Assembly: GCA_013153105.1 (NCBI GenBank)
Contig: JAADFC010000097.1
Coordinates: forward strand, 1-6,226
From: Thermoproteota archaeon
Lineage (GTDB): Archaea; Thermoproteota; Thermoprotei_A; Sulfolobales; Pyrodictiaceae
Length of the DNA stretch: 6,226 bases
Direction: 5' to 3'
A model generated the notes under the pieces. It saw nothing but the letters and a program-made list of their open reading frames with translations. It was not told where the DNA came from and searched no databases. Each line of letters opens with the position of its first letter. Position 1 is the first letter of the stretch. Both the position numbers and the translations under genes were made by a program. Of this stretch, positions 1 to 5,656 are shown one piece after another.

Positions 1-1
1 C

Positions 2-187
2 GCCTCGGAGGCTGGCGCGACCGGGTTCCCGTGGTTCCTAGACCTCGTGGACTCCCTTGTGAAGCGGGAGGCCTCCAGCGTGGAGGGCCTGGCGAGGCTC
101 CTGCTCTCGAGGCTGGCGAGACACGGCGAGCTGGGGCTAGGCTACCGCGCCAACCTGCAGGAGAGGGGTGACCGGGTGCAGAGCTAG
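2..187 (+). CDS. C-terminal fragment of an unrecognised protein
   Basis: An open frame enters from the left edge and stops with TAG at 185-187, giving 61 residues. It is the only plus frame that reads like protein: its third codon positions are almost all G or C, frame 3 stops early, and frame 1 gives Pro/Arg/Gly-rich shadow text that also stops. The peptide starts ASEAGATGFPWFLDL and continues as a probable amphipathic helix rich in Leu, Arg and Glu (around VEGLARLLLSRLARHGE), ending in a polar tail, YRANLQERGDRVQS. There is no signal peptide, membrane segment or catalytic motif. I do not recognise the family. It lies on the same strand as mptE and mptG but is separated from them by the opposed DUF447 gene, so it is not in an operon with them. 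The reading frame is well supported; the function is unknown. Confidence 0.7.
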   Translation, partial: ASEAGATGFPWFLDLVDSLVKREASSVEGLARLLLSRLARHGELGLGYRANLQERGDRVQS

Positions 188-249
188 GAGGAGTGGAGGG
201 GCCGCCCGCTCATCCTCCCCCGCTGCCTGAGAGCTGCTTCGGGGGCGTT

Positions 250-280
250 GCGGAGGCGAGCTCCGCCCCGGGCGGAGGCT
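250..280. repeat. GC-rich hairpins between convergent genes, possible terminator
   Basis: This lies in the 114-base gap between the stop of the left-edge gene (187) and the stop of the DUF447 gene (302). Three segments can pair in two exclusive ways. GCGGAG (250-255) pairs with CTCCGC (261-266). Alternatively, AGCTCCGCC (259-267) pairs with GGCGGA plus GCT (271-280) around a three-base loop with one bulged G, giving nine pairs. The position, downstream of two converging genes, suits a bidirectional terminator or 3'-end structure. Neither flank has the T-rich run usual in archaeal termination, and hairpins arise easily in DNA this GC-rich. The inverted repeat is certain; a role is not. Confidence 0.35.
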
Positions 281-301
281 GAGGGGTTCTCTGCTGCGAT
301 A

Positions 302-964
302 TTAGCCGTGCGCCTCGGTTGGGCATGCTGCTAGTGCTAGTACCCTGAGGGCTTGTTCGATGAGCGCTCTGGATAGCTTCTTGACCGTGCCGCCCCAGTC
401 TAGTCTCTCTATAATCTTGTAGGCCCTCTCCATATCCTCTAGGTTGGTCACCGCCTCCTTGCATCTGCGCTCCGCCGCCCAGTGGAGCACCCTCGTGTAG
501 GCGACCGCTAGCTCCACGGCGGCGCCGTGTACCCGCGTGTAGCCTGCTGGGGCTAGCGTCCTCGCCGCCAGCGGCTCGAGGGTCAGCTCGAGCATGTCGC
601 CTCTCCTGGCGCGGCTCGAGACTGTGGCCTCTACAAGCGCCGTGGCTGGCGCGGGGCAGGGCGGGTGCACTATCTCCGGCTTATAGTGGTGGAGCTGTCT
701 GCCTAGGAGGCGGGCCAGAAGCGGCTCGGGTGTCGATATGAGGGATATGCAGGCCTCTACCGCCTCCTCGGCTACCGTCCTCAGGCGGCGTGTGCCCGGG
801 TATATGAGGATGCTCAGCCTCCGGCCTCTCCTGCGGAGCCCGATGGGTGCCGTGTAGGCTCCCAGGCTGGGGGCCCACAGGCTCGTCAATGTCTCGTAGA
901 CGGTATCGTGGGGGAACAGGATGTCCACGAGCCTAAGCGCTCCCCCGTGGCTGCTGGAGGTCAT
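302..964 (-). CDS. DUF447 family protein, probable FMN-binding flavoprotein
   Basis: A 220-residue protein from ATG (964-962) to TAA. The N-terminal part (about residues 13-110) carries the DUF447/COG2457 signature: a VYETLTS strand (22-28), a TAPIGLRRRG segment (38-47), then ILIYPGTRRLRTV (52-64), the pattern of a split-barrel flavin-binding domain. The helical C-terminal part (about 140-211) matches the family's second region, with YTRVHGAAVELAVAYTRV at 142-159 and a basic helix to the end. Length is typical for the family. From memory, a methanogen member has been solved with bound FMN, but no enzymatic activity is firmly assigned. It is divergent from mptE, and the two 5' ends overlap. 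A GTG at 928-926 (residue 13) would shorten the protein to just before the conserved part and cut the overlap to 8 bases; neither start has a convincing Shine-Dalgarno site. Beside mptE and mptG, a redox role in methanopterin-type pterin synthesis is plausible but inferred. Family call strong; function open. Confidence 0.85.
   Translation of the reverse strand: MTSSSHGGALRLVDILFPHDTVYETLTSLWAPSLGAYTAPIGLRRRGRRLSILIYPGTRRLRTVAEEAVEACISLISTPEPLLARLLGRQLHHYKPEIVHPPCPAPATALVEATVSSRARRGDMLELTLEPLAARTLAPAGYTRVHGAAVELAVAYTRVLHWAAERRCKEAVTNLEDMERAYKIIERLDWGGTVKKLSRALIEQALRVLALAACPTEAHG
908..914 (+). promoter_or_regulatory. Ribosome binding site of mptE
   Basis: GTGGGGG lies six bases before the ATG at 921. 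It supports this start over later ones and shows that mptE translation begins inside the DUF447 coding region on the other strand. It is G-rich rather than a perfect GGAGG. No TATA-like box is visible just upstream (870-905). Confidence 0.45.
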
Positions 965-1718
965 AGACGCCGCCCGCGCCTCGCTGGGCTACAGCGTGGC
1001 CGATGACTGCTTCGCGGCCGCCGAGCTTGAGAGGCTCCTATGGGAGGCCATGCTGGAGGGCAGGCTGGCCGGCGCCGGCGAGCTGTGCGGGATGCTGCGG
1101 GGTAGGAGGGTGCTCGTCGCCGGGGCGGCCTCGAGCCTCCCGGCCGACCTCGAGGCGGCTGAGGGGCTGCGCGTGGATGTTGTGGTGGCCGCCGACGGCG
1201 CCGCGGGCCCCCTGCTCGAGTTCTACGGCCGCGTCGACATAGTGGTGGGAGACCTTGATGGCGGTCTTTCCGCGGTGCTCCGGGCGGCTGAGGAGGGTGC
1301 CGTGGTTGTAGTCCACGCCCACGGTGATAACGTTCCACTAATACGCCTGGCTGTGCCTATGCTCGAGAGGGTTGCGGGGACCCACCAGTGCCCGGGCCGC
1401 CGCTCGCCGGCGGCGCTCCCGCCGATAGGCTTCACCGACGGCGACAAGGCCGTAGCCCTAGCCGTCCTATGCGGCGCCGGCGAGATACTCCTCGCCGGGA
1501 TGGACTTCGACGCGCCCGTCGGCCCCTGGTCCAAGCCGTGGCTCGAGGCTGCGACGCCGCCTTGGCCGGAGAAGAGGAGGAAGCTCGGGATAGCCAGGCG
1601 CATAGTTGAACTGCTCCTCGCAGCCCACCAGCCCCGCCGGCGGAGCCATCCACATATCCCGGCGCACGCCCGGGAGCCCGGCAGCCTGGAAGCCGCGCGG
1701 GCGAGGCCCCGGGGATAG
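921..1718 (+). CDS. mptE: 6-hydroxymethyl-7,8-dihydropterin diphosphokinase MptE
   Basis: Archaeal 6-hydroxymethyl-7,8-dihydropterin pyrophosphokinase (DUF115/COG1634, Rossmann-like). It transfers diphosphate from ATP to 6-hydroxymethyl-7,8-dihydropterin, the activation step before the pterin is joined to the aryl arm of methanopterin-type cofactors. It is a soluble cytoplasmic enzyme. The 265 residues show the family motifs in order: an N-terminal helical segment WLLEVIDAARASLGYS (10-25), nucleotide-binding strand VLVAGAASSL (64-73), ADGA (91-94), VGDLDGG (109-115), VHAHGDN (131-137), GTHQ (153-156), GFTDGDKA (170-177), AGMDF (192-196) and a basic KRRKL (218-222). The ATG at 921 has a G-rich ribosome site and leaves about nine residues before the conserved part, so it fits. 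The last 30 or so residues (235-265) are Arg/Pro/His-rich with no family counterpart, perhaps an extension reached because no earlier stop occurs. A 156-base gap separates it from mptG, so the two may have separate promoters. The call is firm. Confidence 0.93.
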   Translation: MSTSLSAPPWLLEVIDAARASLGYSVADDCFAAAELERLLWEAMLEGRLAGAGELCGMLRGRRVLVAGAASSLPADLEAAEGLRVDVVVAADGAAGPLLEFYGRVDIVVGDLDGGLSAVLRAAEEGAVVVVHAHGDNVPLIRLAVPMLERVAGTHQCPGRRSPAALPPIGFTDGDKAVALAVLCGAGEILLAGMDFDAPVGPWSKPWLEAATPPWPEKRRKLGIARRIVELLLAAHQPRRRSHPHIPAHAREPGSLEAARARPRG

Positions 1719-1751
1719 GGGGCTGCAGTGAGCCCGCGTTCTGGGGCGCCC

Positions 1752-1765
1752 GCTCCCTCTCCCTC
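1752..1765 (+). terminator. Pyrimidine-rich tract after mptE, possible terminator
   Basis: An almost uninterrupted C/T run (GCTCCCTCTCCCTC) begins 33 bases after the mptE stop. Transcription in Thermoproteota often ends at pyrimidine- or T-rich tracts without hairpins, so this is the best terminator candidate in the gap. It is C-rich rather than T-rich, so the call is weak. Confidence 0.2.
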
Positions 1766-1784
1766 GCGCATGGACGCTCGAGGA

Positions 1785-1791
1785 CTCTAAA
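1785..1791 (+). promoter_or_regulatory. Weak TATA-like box upstream of mptG
   Basis: CTCTAAA is the most A/T-rich element in the 1719-1871 gap, and purines (CGAGGA) precede it where a TFB-recognition element would sit. A start about 25 bases downstream would give a leader of around 60 bases before mptG. The match to the archaeal TATA consensus is only partial. Confidence 0.22.
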
Positions 1792-1792
1792 C

Positions 1793-1826
1793 CCGGCCGT
1801 GCGCGGCTGGCCTCCTCCCGGCCGGT
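1793..1826 (+). repeat. Leader inverted repeat and duplicated CCCGGCCG
   Basis: CCGGCCG (1793-1799) can pair with CGGCTGG (1804-1810) across the loop TGCG, seven pairs with one G-U. The octamer CCCGGCCG recurs at 1818, and its GGCCGG part could pair with the first copy instead, giving two exclusive folds in the mptG leader. This is seen in the sequence, but GC-rich DNA makes such pairings cheap; no known riboswitch class is recognised. Confidence 0.25.
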
Positions 1827-1863
1827 GATTTGGGAGTGTTAGGCTGACCCGCGCCGGCTCACC

Positions 1864-1874
1864 GGGGAGGGGTG
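1864..1874 (+). promoter_or_regulatory. Ribosome binding site of mptG
   Basis: GGGGAGGGGTG runs directly into the start region; GGAGG (1866-1870) and the following GGTGAT closely resemble the complement of the archaeal 16S 3' end. GGAGG is four bases from the ATG at 1875 and only one from the overlapping GTG at 1872, so the ATG is favoured. The spacing is rather short. Confidence 0.5.
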
Positions 1875-2870
1875 ATGACTCGGTTCTCGGATGAGGCCCT
1901 TGACAGGGTGGTTGTAGAGACGGGGGGCCGTGTACACCTGGGGTTCTACCGCCCCTGCGCCGCGGGCGGCTGGGTGCTGGGCGGCGTGGGTGTGGCTGTC
2001 GACGGTGTAGGCTTCAGGGTGGCCGCCGAGAGGGCTGACACTATTAGTGTTGAGGGCTGCGACGTGGACAGGCTACGCGCCGCCGCGGAGGCCGCCGCCA
2101 GGAGCTTCGGCCTCAGGGGCCTGCGGGTGCACGCCGACACGTGTATACCGAGGCACGTGGGGCTGGGCTCCACCACGCAGCTGTGGCTTGCAGTCCACAC
2201 CGCCGCCGCGGTCCTCGCCGGTAAGGGTGTGGAGGAGGCTGTGAAGGCTGCTGGGAGGAGCAGGCTCTCCGGCGTGGGGGTCGGCGTCTTCCTCTGGGGC
2301 GGCCTCGTGGCCGACACGGGGCTACGCGGGGGCCGCCCGGGCACCGTGGCCCCGATGACGTGGACGCCGCTCCCACGCGAGTGGACTATCCTTGCCGTGC
2401 TGCCCCGTGTGGAGGGCTGGCGGGTCGAGGAGGGGGCGGAGGAGGAGGCCACTGTCCTGCAGGCGGCCCTCCGCGCCGGCGGGGGAGGCTGCAGCCGCGC
2501 GGTGGAGGCGCTGGTCTCCAAGGTCTACCCCGGCGCGGCGACGGGGGACTTCGACCTGTTCACCGAGGGGCTGGAGGATATAGAGGCCGCCACGGCGGCC
2601 GCCTTCTCGGGGAGCCAGCCGGGCGGCGCCTACTGCTGCAGCGAGACCCGGCTCGCGGCGGAGGAGCTGAGACGCGCCGGCGGCAGGGCGGTCGGCCAGA
2701 GCAGCTGGGGGCCGCTAGCCTACGCCTGGTACCCCACCCTGGGGGAGGCCGAGGAGGCGGCCGAGCGGCTTAGGCGCCGTCTCCCCCGGGGGTGGAGGCT
2801 TCTCCTCCTCCGCCCCCGTCCTCGCGGCGCCCGGGTGGAGCCTCGCCCTGCTCCGCCTCCCCGCCCCTAG
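1875..2870 (+). CDS. mptG: Beta-ribofuranosylaminobenzene 5'-phosphate synthase MptG
   Basis: Beta-RFAP synthase of the GHMP-kinase superfamily. It condenses an aminobenzoate (4-aminobenzoate in characterised enzymes) with PRPP, releasing CO2 and pyrophosphate, to form the C-riboside arm of methanopterin. It is soluble and is the first committed step of that arm. Counting from the overlapping GTG at 1872, the motifs are GRVHLGFY (19-26), GGVGVAVDG (37-45), the GHMP phosphate-loop relative PRHVGLGSTTQL (93-104), GRSRLSGVGVGVF (128-140), GGLVAD (143-148), QPGGAYC (249-255), GQSSWGP (275-281) and the closing RPRGARV (316-322). GRSRLSG replaces the more usual GRG-type spacing but keeps the pattern. 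A third start, GTG at 1908, lies seven residues before the RVH motif, near the usual family N-terminus, and cannot be excluded. The last 100 bases overlap the tmcA 3' end on the other strand; only the final Pro/Arg tail (after about residue 322) lacks a family match. With mptE upstream it supplies both halves of the cofactor. The call is firm. Confidence 0.93.
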   Translation: MTRFSDEALDRVVVETGGRVHLGFYRPCAAGGWVLGGVGVAVDGVGFRVAAERADTISVEGCDVDRLRAAAEAAARSFGLRGLRVHADTCIPRHVGLGSTTQLWLAVHTAAAVLAGKGVEEAVKAAGRSRLSGVGVGVFLWGGLVADTGLRGGRPGTVAPMTWTPLPREWTILAVLPRVEGWRVEEGAEEEATVLQAALRAGGGGCSRAVEALVSKVYPGAATGDFDLFTEGLEDIEAATAAAFSGSQPGGAYCCSETRLAAEELRRAGGRAVGQSSWGPLAYAWYPTLGEAEEAAERLRRRLPRGWRLLLLRPRPRGARVEPRPAPPPRP

Positions 2871-5493
2871 CCTCGGCCTCTCCGGCTCCACGTGCCTCCC
2901 CGCCCTCGGCAGCTGGCTCCCGGCGGCGGCGCCAGCGCTCGGAGACGCGTATGCATAGGCTACTGGAGTAGCAGTCGACAAGCCTCTCCGCTGTGAGGCC
3001 CACGGGCGTCTCGTCGGTAACCCCGTAGTAGTGCCTGAGCACCTTCCTGGCTATCTCCTTGAGGGTTACCATCACCGCGTGGGGCCTGGTCCGCAGCTCC
3101 TCCGCAACCTGCTCCCAGCTCCTCCCTTGAAGCACCTTCGCCACCGATATGTACTCCTCCCGCTTGTTGAGGCTCAACCCCTTCGTCTTCGGGTAGTTGA
3201 TCCAGTAAGCCCTTACAACCTCCAGCAGAGCGTCCGCGACCGCCTCGTAGGTCATCGGGCCGTAAGCGTATATCCAGAGCCTATCGACCTGCACCGGAGT
3301 CAGCCTCGGGTAGTAGGTCTCGTCTATAGGGACCCCAGACTTCAGTATCTGGATGGCCACCTCGGTCTCGAGGTCCCGGTAGGGGTCGTGGAGGCACTCG
3401 AGAACCTTCCTCTTGAACTCACGGTTCGCTATCTCAACCAGGGGCTTCATCCACTCACGTATAGGGTGGAGCACGAGTATCGTGTACTCGCCGCTCACCG
3501 GGTTACGGTCCGGGGACATATGCACCGGCTGGAACTCGTTGCGGAGCCAGAAGCGGAGCAGCTGCTCGTTTACCCCGAAGCCGCTCCCCACCCAGTCTAG
3601 CCCACGGCGCCTGGCCTCCTCCTTGATGCTGTCAAGCGCGAAGGAGCCTATGCCGCGGCCCTGTACGTCCGGGTGGGTGGCGATGCGGACTATACGGTAG
3701 CCCCTGGCGCGGCCGAACTCGCGTATGCGCAGATGCTTGAGGAGACGGTCCGGTATTATGTTGCCCGGCGTCTTCCCGCCACGCAGCAGCTCCTCTATCA
3801 TATCGTCATCGAGGCCGCCCTCCTTGGCCACCTGGAGGGCTGAGACAATCTTACGCCCCCTCTTCGTACGCACCCCCCGGATGACATGGTGCGGCGCATC
3901 CGCGAGTATAGCCAGGTCGTCGGGCTCGTTGCGATAGTGGGCCAGCACGTATATGCCGAAGAGCTGCCGTAGCTCCCGCTCGCCCTCCTCGCTGAACAGG
4001 TACTCGGGGTCGTACTCCACGTACTCCAGCCTCCCCTCCTCGATATCCTCTAGGTCGCGCTCGTCGAGGGACGCGGGCTCCGCGTCGAGCAGCAGCGCGT
4101 CGAACAGCCAGCGCTCTATGGGGTCGTTCGAGGCGTATCTTATCGGCTCATGCATCTCGACGTGTACCAGCTCGGTCTTCGGGTCCCGCTGGAGGACGGG
4201 GAGGAACCTGACCGAGAACCCTCGGCCCGCACCCTCGTAGCCGTGTATCGTAGAGGCGAACACCATCTTACGGAAGCTCCGCCATATCTTTATGAGGAGG
4301 GGCACATGCATGCCTGCAGCTTCATCGACTATTACGATGTCGGCCTTAAGCTTCGGCACGTATATGGGCTCCCAGTACTCGATGCTGAACCTCGGCCCGT
4401 GGACCTCCAGCACGTTCTCTCCGCGCCGTTTAACCTTAACCTTCACATCAAGCTTCTCAGCGGCCTTGAGTGCAAGAGCGAAGAAGGACTGCACGTTCGA
4501 CAGGTTAGGCGCTGTCACGACTATGCGCACACGCCCCTGCTGCTTGGCAAGCTTGACCGCTAGGCCTATGGAGGCTATGCCAACAGCGCCGGACTTCCCG
4601 CGGCCGCGGTCTGAGGTTATCACTATAGCCAGCTTACGCCCCTTCTGAGGCTTATCGAGCAGCTTCTCGAGAGTCTTTATCACGTTTACCTGGTCCTGCG
4701 TCAAGGCCAGCTCATAGAGCTCCCGGGGCAGACGGGTCTTCTCCGGTATCTCTATCTCCCTCTCTGGCCTCACCTGCACCGGATAGTCCTCGGCCTTGAT
4801 TATCTCGCCTTCATCAGCGTCGTATATGAATATACCCTTGTGCTGGAGGAGCTTACGCTTGAACCAGCGTATGAAGACGTGGCGGGGCTCCCGGTACCCT
4901 GGTACGAGGAGGTTCTGCTTGAATATGGTCATCCACGTGTCCCACTCGCTCCACGGCGGCACCATGAATACTATGAGCCCGCCGCCCTCGACTATGCCAG
5001 TTAGCCTTCCAACATCGTTGGGCTTCAGGTCGTTCACTAGGTCCATGACGAGTATCTTGAACGTCGTGCCTAGATAGCGGTCGCTCTCCTCGTAGCGGGC
5101 GATGGTGTGCTCTATCAGGTTTGCATTCATCTTTACGGTCCTCTTGACTATCTCCTTCCTGATCTTAGCATCTTTAAACTCGTCGTGGAACACGTAGAGC
5201 AGGGGCAGCTCCTCCTTACCCTTAACCCTCCTATAGACTCGCTCGTAGAAGAGGAGGCTCCGTGCAACCACAGCCCCGACGCGGACCGGGTCCCTGCCGC
5301 TGACAACGAGCAGGCGGCGGTGGCGCGAGACTATGGCCCGCTCTATAGCCCTGCTCAGCCTCCGCAACAGCCTCTGGAGCCCCGGCGGCAGGTACTCCTT
5401 CAGGTTTTCCGCCACGCGCCGGCCAAGCTCCTCTATGTCCTTCTTGTCCATCGACTCGTAGTCCAGCCCCGCCCTCTCAGCCCCGTCAGTCAA
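2770..5493 (-). CDS. tmcA: tRNA/RNA cytidine N4-acetyltransferase TmcA
   Basis: Archaeal TmcA/Kre33/NAT10-type RNA acetyltransferase, which uses ATP and acetyl-CoA to make N4-acetylcytidine. Bacterial TmcA acts on elongator tRNA-Met C34; in hyperthermophilic archaea (shown in Thermococcus) homologues modify many rRNA and tRNA sites and aid heat tolerance. Residues are numbered from the longest frame (GTG at 5565, 931 aa). An N-terminal TmcA domain (about 80-260) begins at HRRLLVVSGRDP. The RecD-like helicase has Walker A SDRGRGKSGA (318-327), Walker B VIVDEAAG (411-418) and STIHGYEGAGRGFSVRF (438-454). The GNAT domain (about 535-700) has the acetyl-CoA loop THPDVQGRGIGSFA (630-643) and SGFGVNEQLLRFWLRNEF (661-678). 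The tRNA-binding region spans about 715-872. A TTG at 5493 (residue 25) is preferred because AGGGGTG precedes it by eight bases, giving 907 aa; ATG at 5451 (residue 39) is the alternative. Both exceed my expectation of about 760-810 aa, chiefly through a 55-residue Glu/Gly/Ala tail overlapping mptG. hisS lies upstream on the same strand. Confidence 0.95.
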   Translation of the reverse strand: MTDGAERAGLDYESMDKKDIEELGRRVAENLKEYLPPGLQRLLRRLSRAIERAIVSRHRRLLVVSGRDPVRVGAVVARSLLFYERVYRRVKGKEELPLLYVFHDEFKDAKIRKEIVKRTVKMNANLIEHTIARYEESDRYLGTTFKILVMDLVNDLKPNDVGRLTGIVEGGGLIVFMVPPWSEWDTWMTIFKQNLLVPGYREPRHVFIRWFKRKLLQHKGIFIYDADEGEIIKAEDYPVQVRPEREIEIPEKTRLPRELYELALTQDQVNVIKTLEKLLDKPQKGRKLAIVITSDRGRGKSGAVGIASIGLAVKLAKQQGRVRIVVTAPNLSNVQSFFALALKAAEKLDVKVKVKRRGENVLEVHGPRFSIEYWEPIYVPKLKADIVIVDEAAGMHVPLLIKIWRSFRKMVFASTIHGYEGAGRGFSVRFLPVLQRDPKTELVHVEMHEPIRYASNDPIERWLFDALLLDAEPASLDERDLEDIEEGRLEYVEYDPEYLFSEEGERELRQLFGIYVLAHYRNEPDDLAILADAPHHVIRGVRTKRGRKIVSALQVAKEGGLDDDMIEELLRGGKTPGNIIPDRLLKHLRIREFGRARGYRIVRIATHPDVQGRGIGSFALDSIKEEARRRGLDWVGSGFGVNEQLLRFWLRNEFQPVHMSPDRNPVSGEYTILVLHPIREWMKPLVEIANREFKRKVLECLHDPYRDLETEVAIQILKSGVPIDETYYPRLTPVQVDRLWIYAYGPMTYEAVADALLEVVRAYWINYPKTKGLSLNKREEYISVAKVLQGRSWEQVAEELRTRPHAVMVTLKEIARKVLRHYYGVTDETPVGLTAERLVDCYSSSLCIRVSERWRRRREPAAEGGEARGAGEAEARGGEAEQGEAPPGRREDGGGGGEASTPGGDGA

Positions 5494-5501
5494 GCCTGAA
5501 G

Positions 5502-5508
5502 CACCCCT
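5502..5508 (-). promoter_or_regulatory. Ribosome binding site deciding the tmcA start
   Basis: On the minus strand AGGGGTG lies eight bases before a TTG (5493-5491) in the tmcA frame. It is the best ribosome site among the candidate starts: the ATG at 5451 has only a G-rich patch about 15 bases away. This is why the TTG is chosen. Confidence 0.45.
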
Positions 5509-5581
5509 ACCACGCAGCCGACACCATAGCCTGGGCCTGGCCTCAGGGTGAGCAAGCGTCAACACGCTCTACACGGCCGAG

Positions 5582-5630
5582 GCTCTCCCGTCGCGCCCCT
5601 CCAAGCCGCCTGGGAGGGGCGCAGGGGAGC
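5582..5630 (-). repeat. Long two-part stem-loop between hisS and tmcA
   Basis: A perfect 10-bp inverted repeat, GCGCCCCTCC (5593-5602) and GGAGGGGCGC (5613-5622), encloses a 10-base loop. Outside it, GCTCTCC (5582-5588) pairs with GGGGAGC (5624-5630), seven pairs with one G-U on the plus-strand reading, after an asymmetric internal loop of four bases against one. On the minus strand it begins 26 bases after the hisS stop and ends well before the tmcA start, so it could be a hisS 3' end structure, an attenuator for tmcA, or a processing signal. No T-rich tract follows on the minus strand, which argues against a simple terminator. It is the clearest inverted repeat in the window. Confidence 0.5.
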
Positions 5631-5656
5631 GTGTGCCCCGCGGCCGCTGCGAGCTG

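Noticed and set aside
210..464. Minus-strand frame of 84 residues over the 188-301 gap and the DUF447 3' end
   Set aside because: Mostly inside the DUF447 gene in another frame, compositionally biased, no recognisable motif.
1872..1930. GTGATGA at 1872-1878 resembles the C box of an archaeal C/D-box guide RNA
   Set aside because: No CTGA D or D' box at suitable spacing; the match is explained by the Shine-Dalgarno and overlapping GTG/ATG start of mptG.
1223..2521. Long minus-strand open frames antisense to mptE (1223-1771) and mptG (1946-2521)
   Set aside because: Low-complexity Arg/Ser/Pro/Thr text caused by few stops in GC-rich DNA; the plus-strand frames carry full sets of family motifs.
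3031..5499. Several plus-strand open frames (for example 3031-3600, 4150-4563, 5107-5499)
   Set aside because: All lie antisense to tmcA, whose domain motifs are continuous on the minus strand; their translations are Pro/Arg/Leu/Ser-rich with no family pattern.
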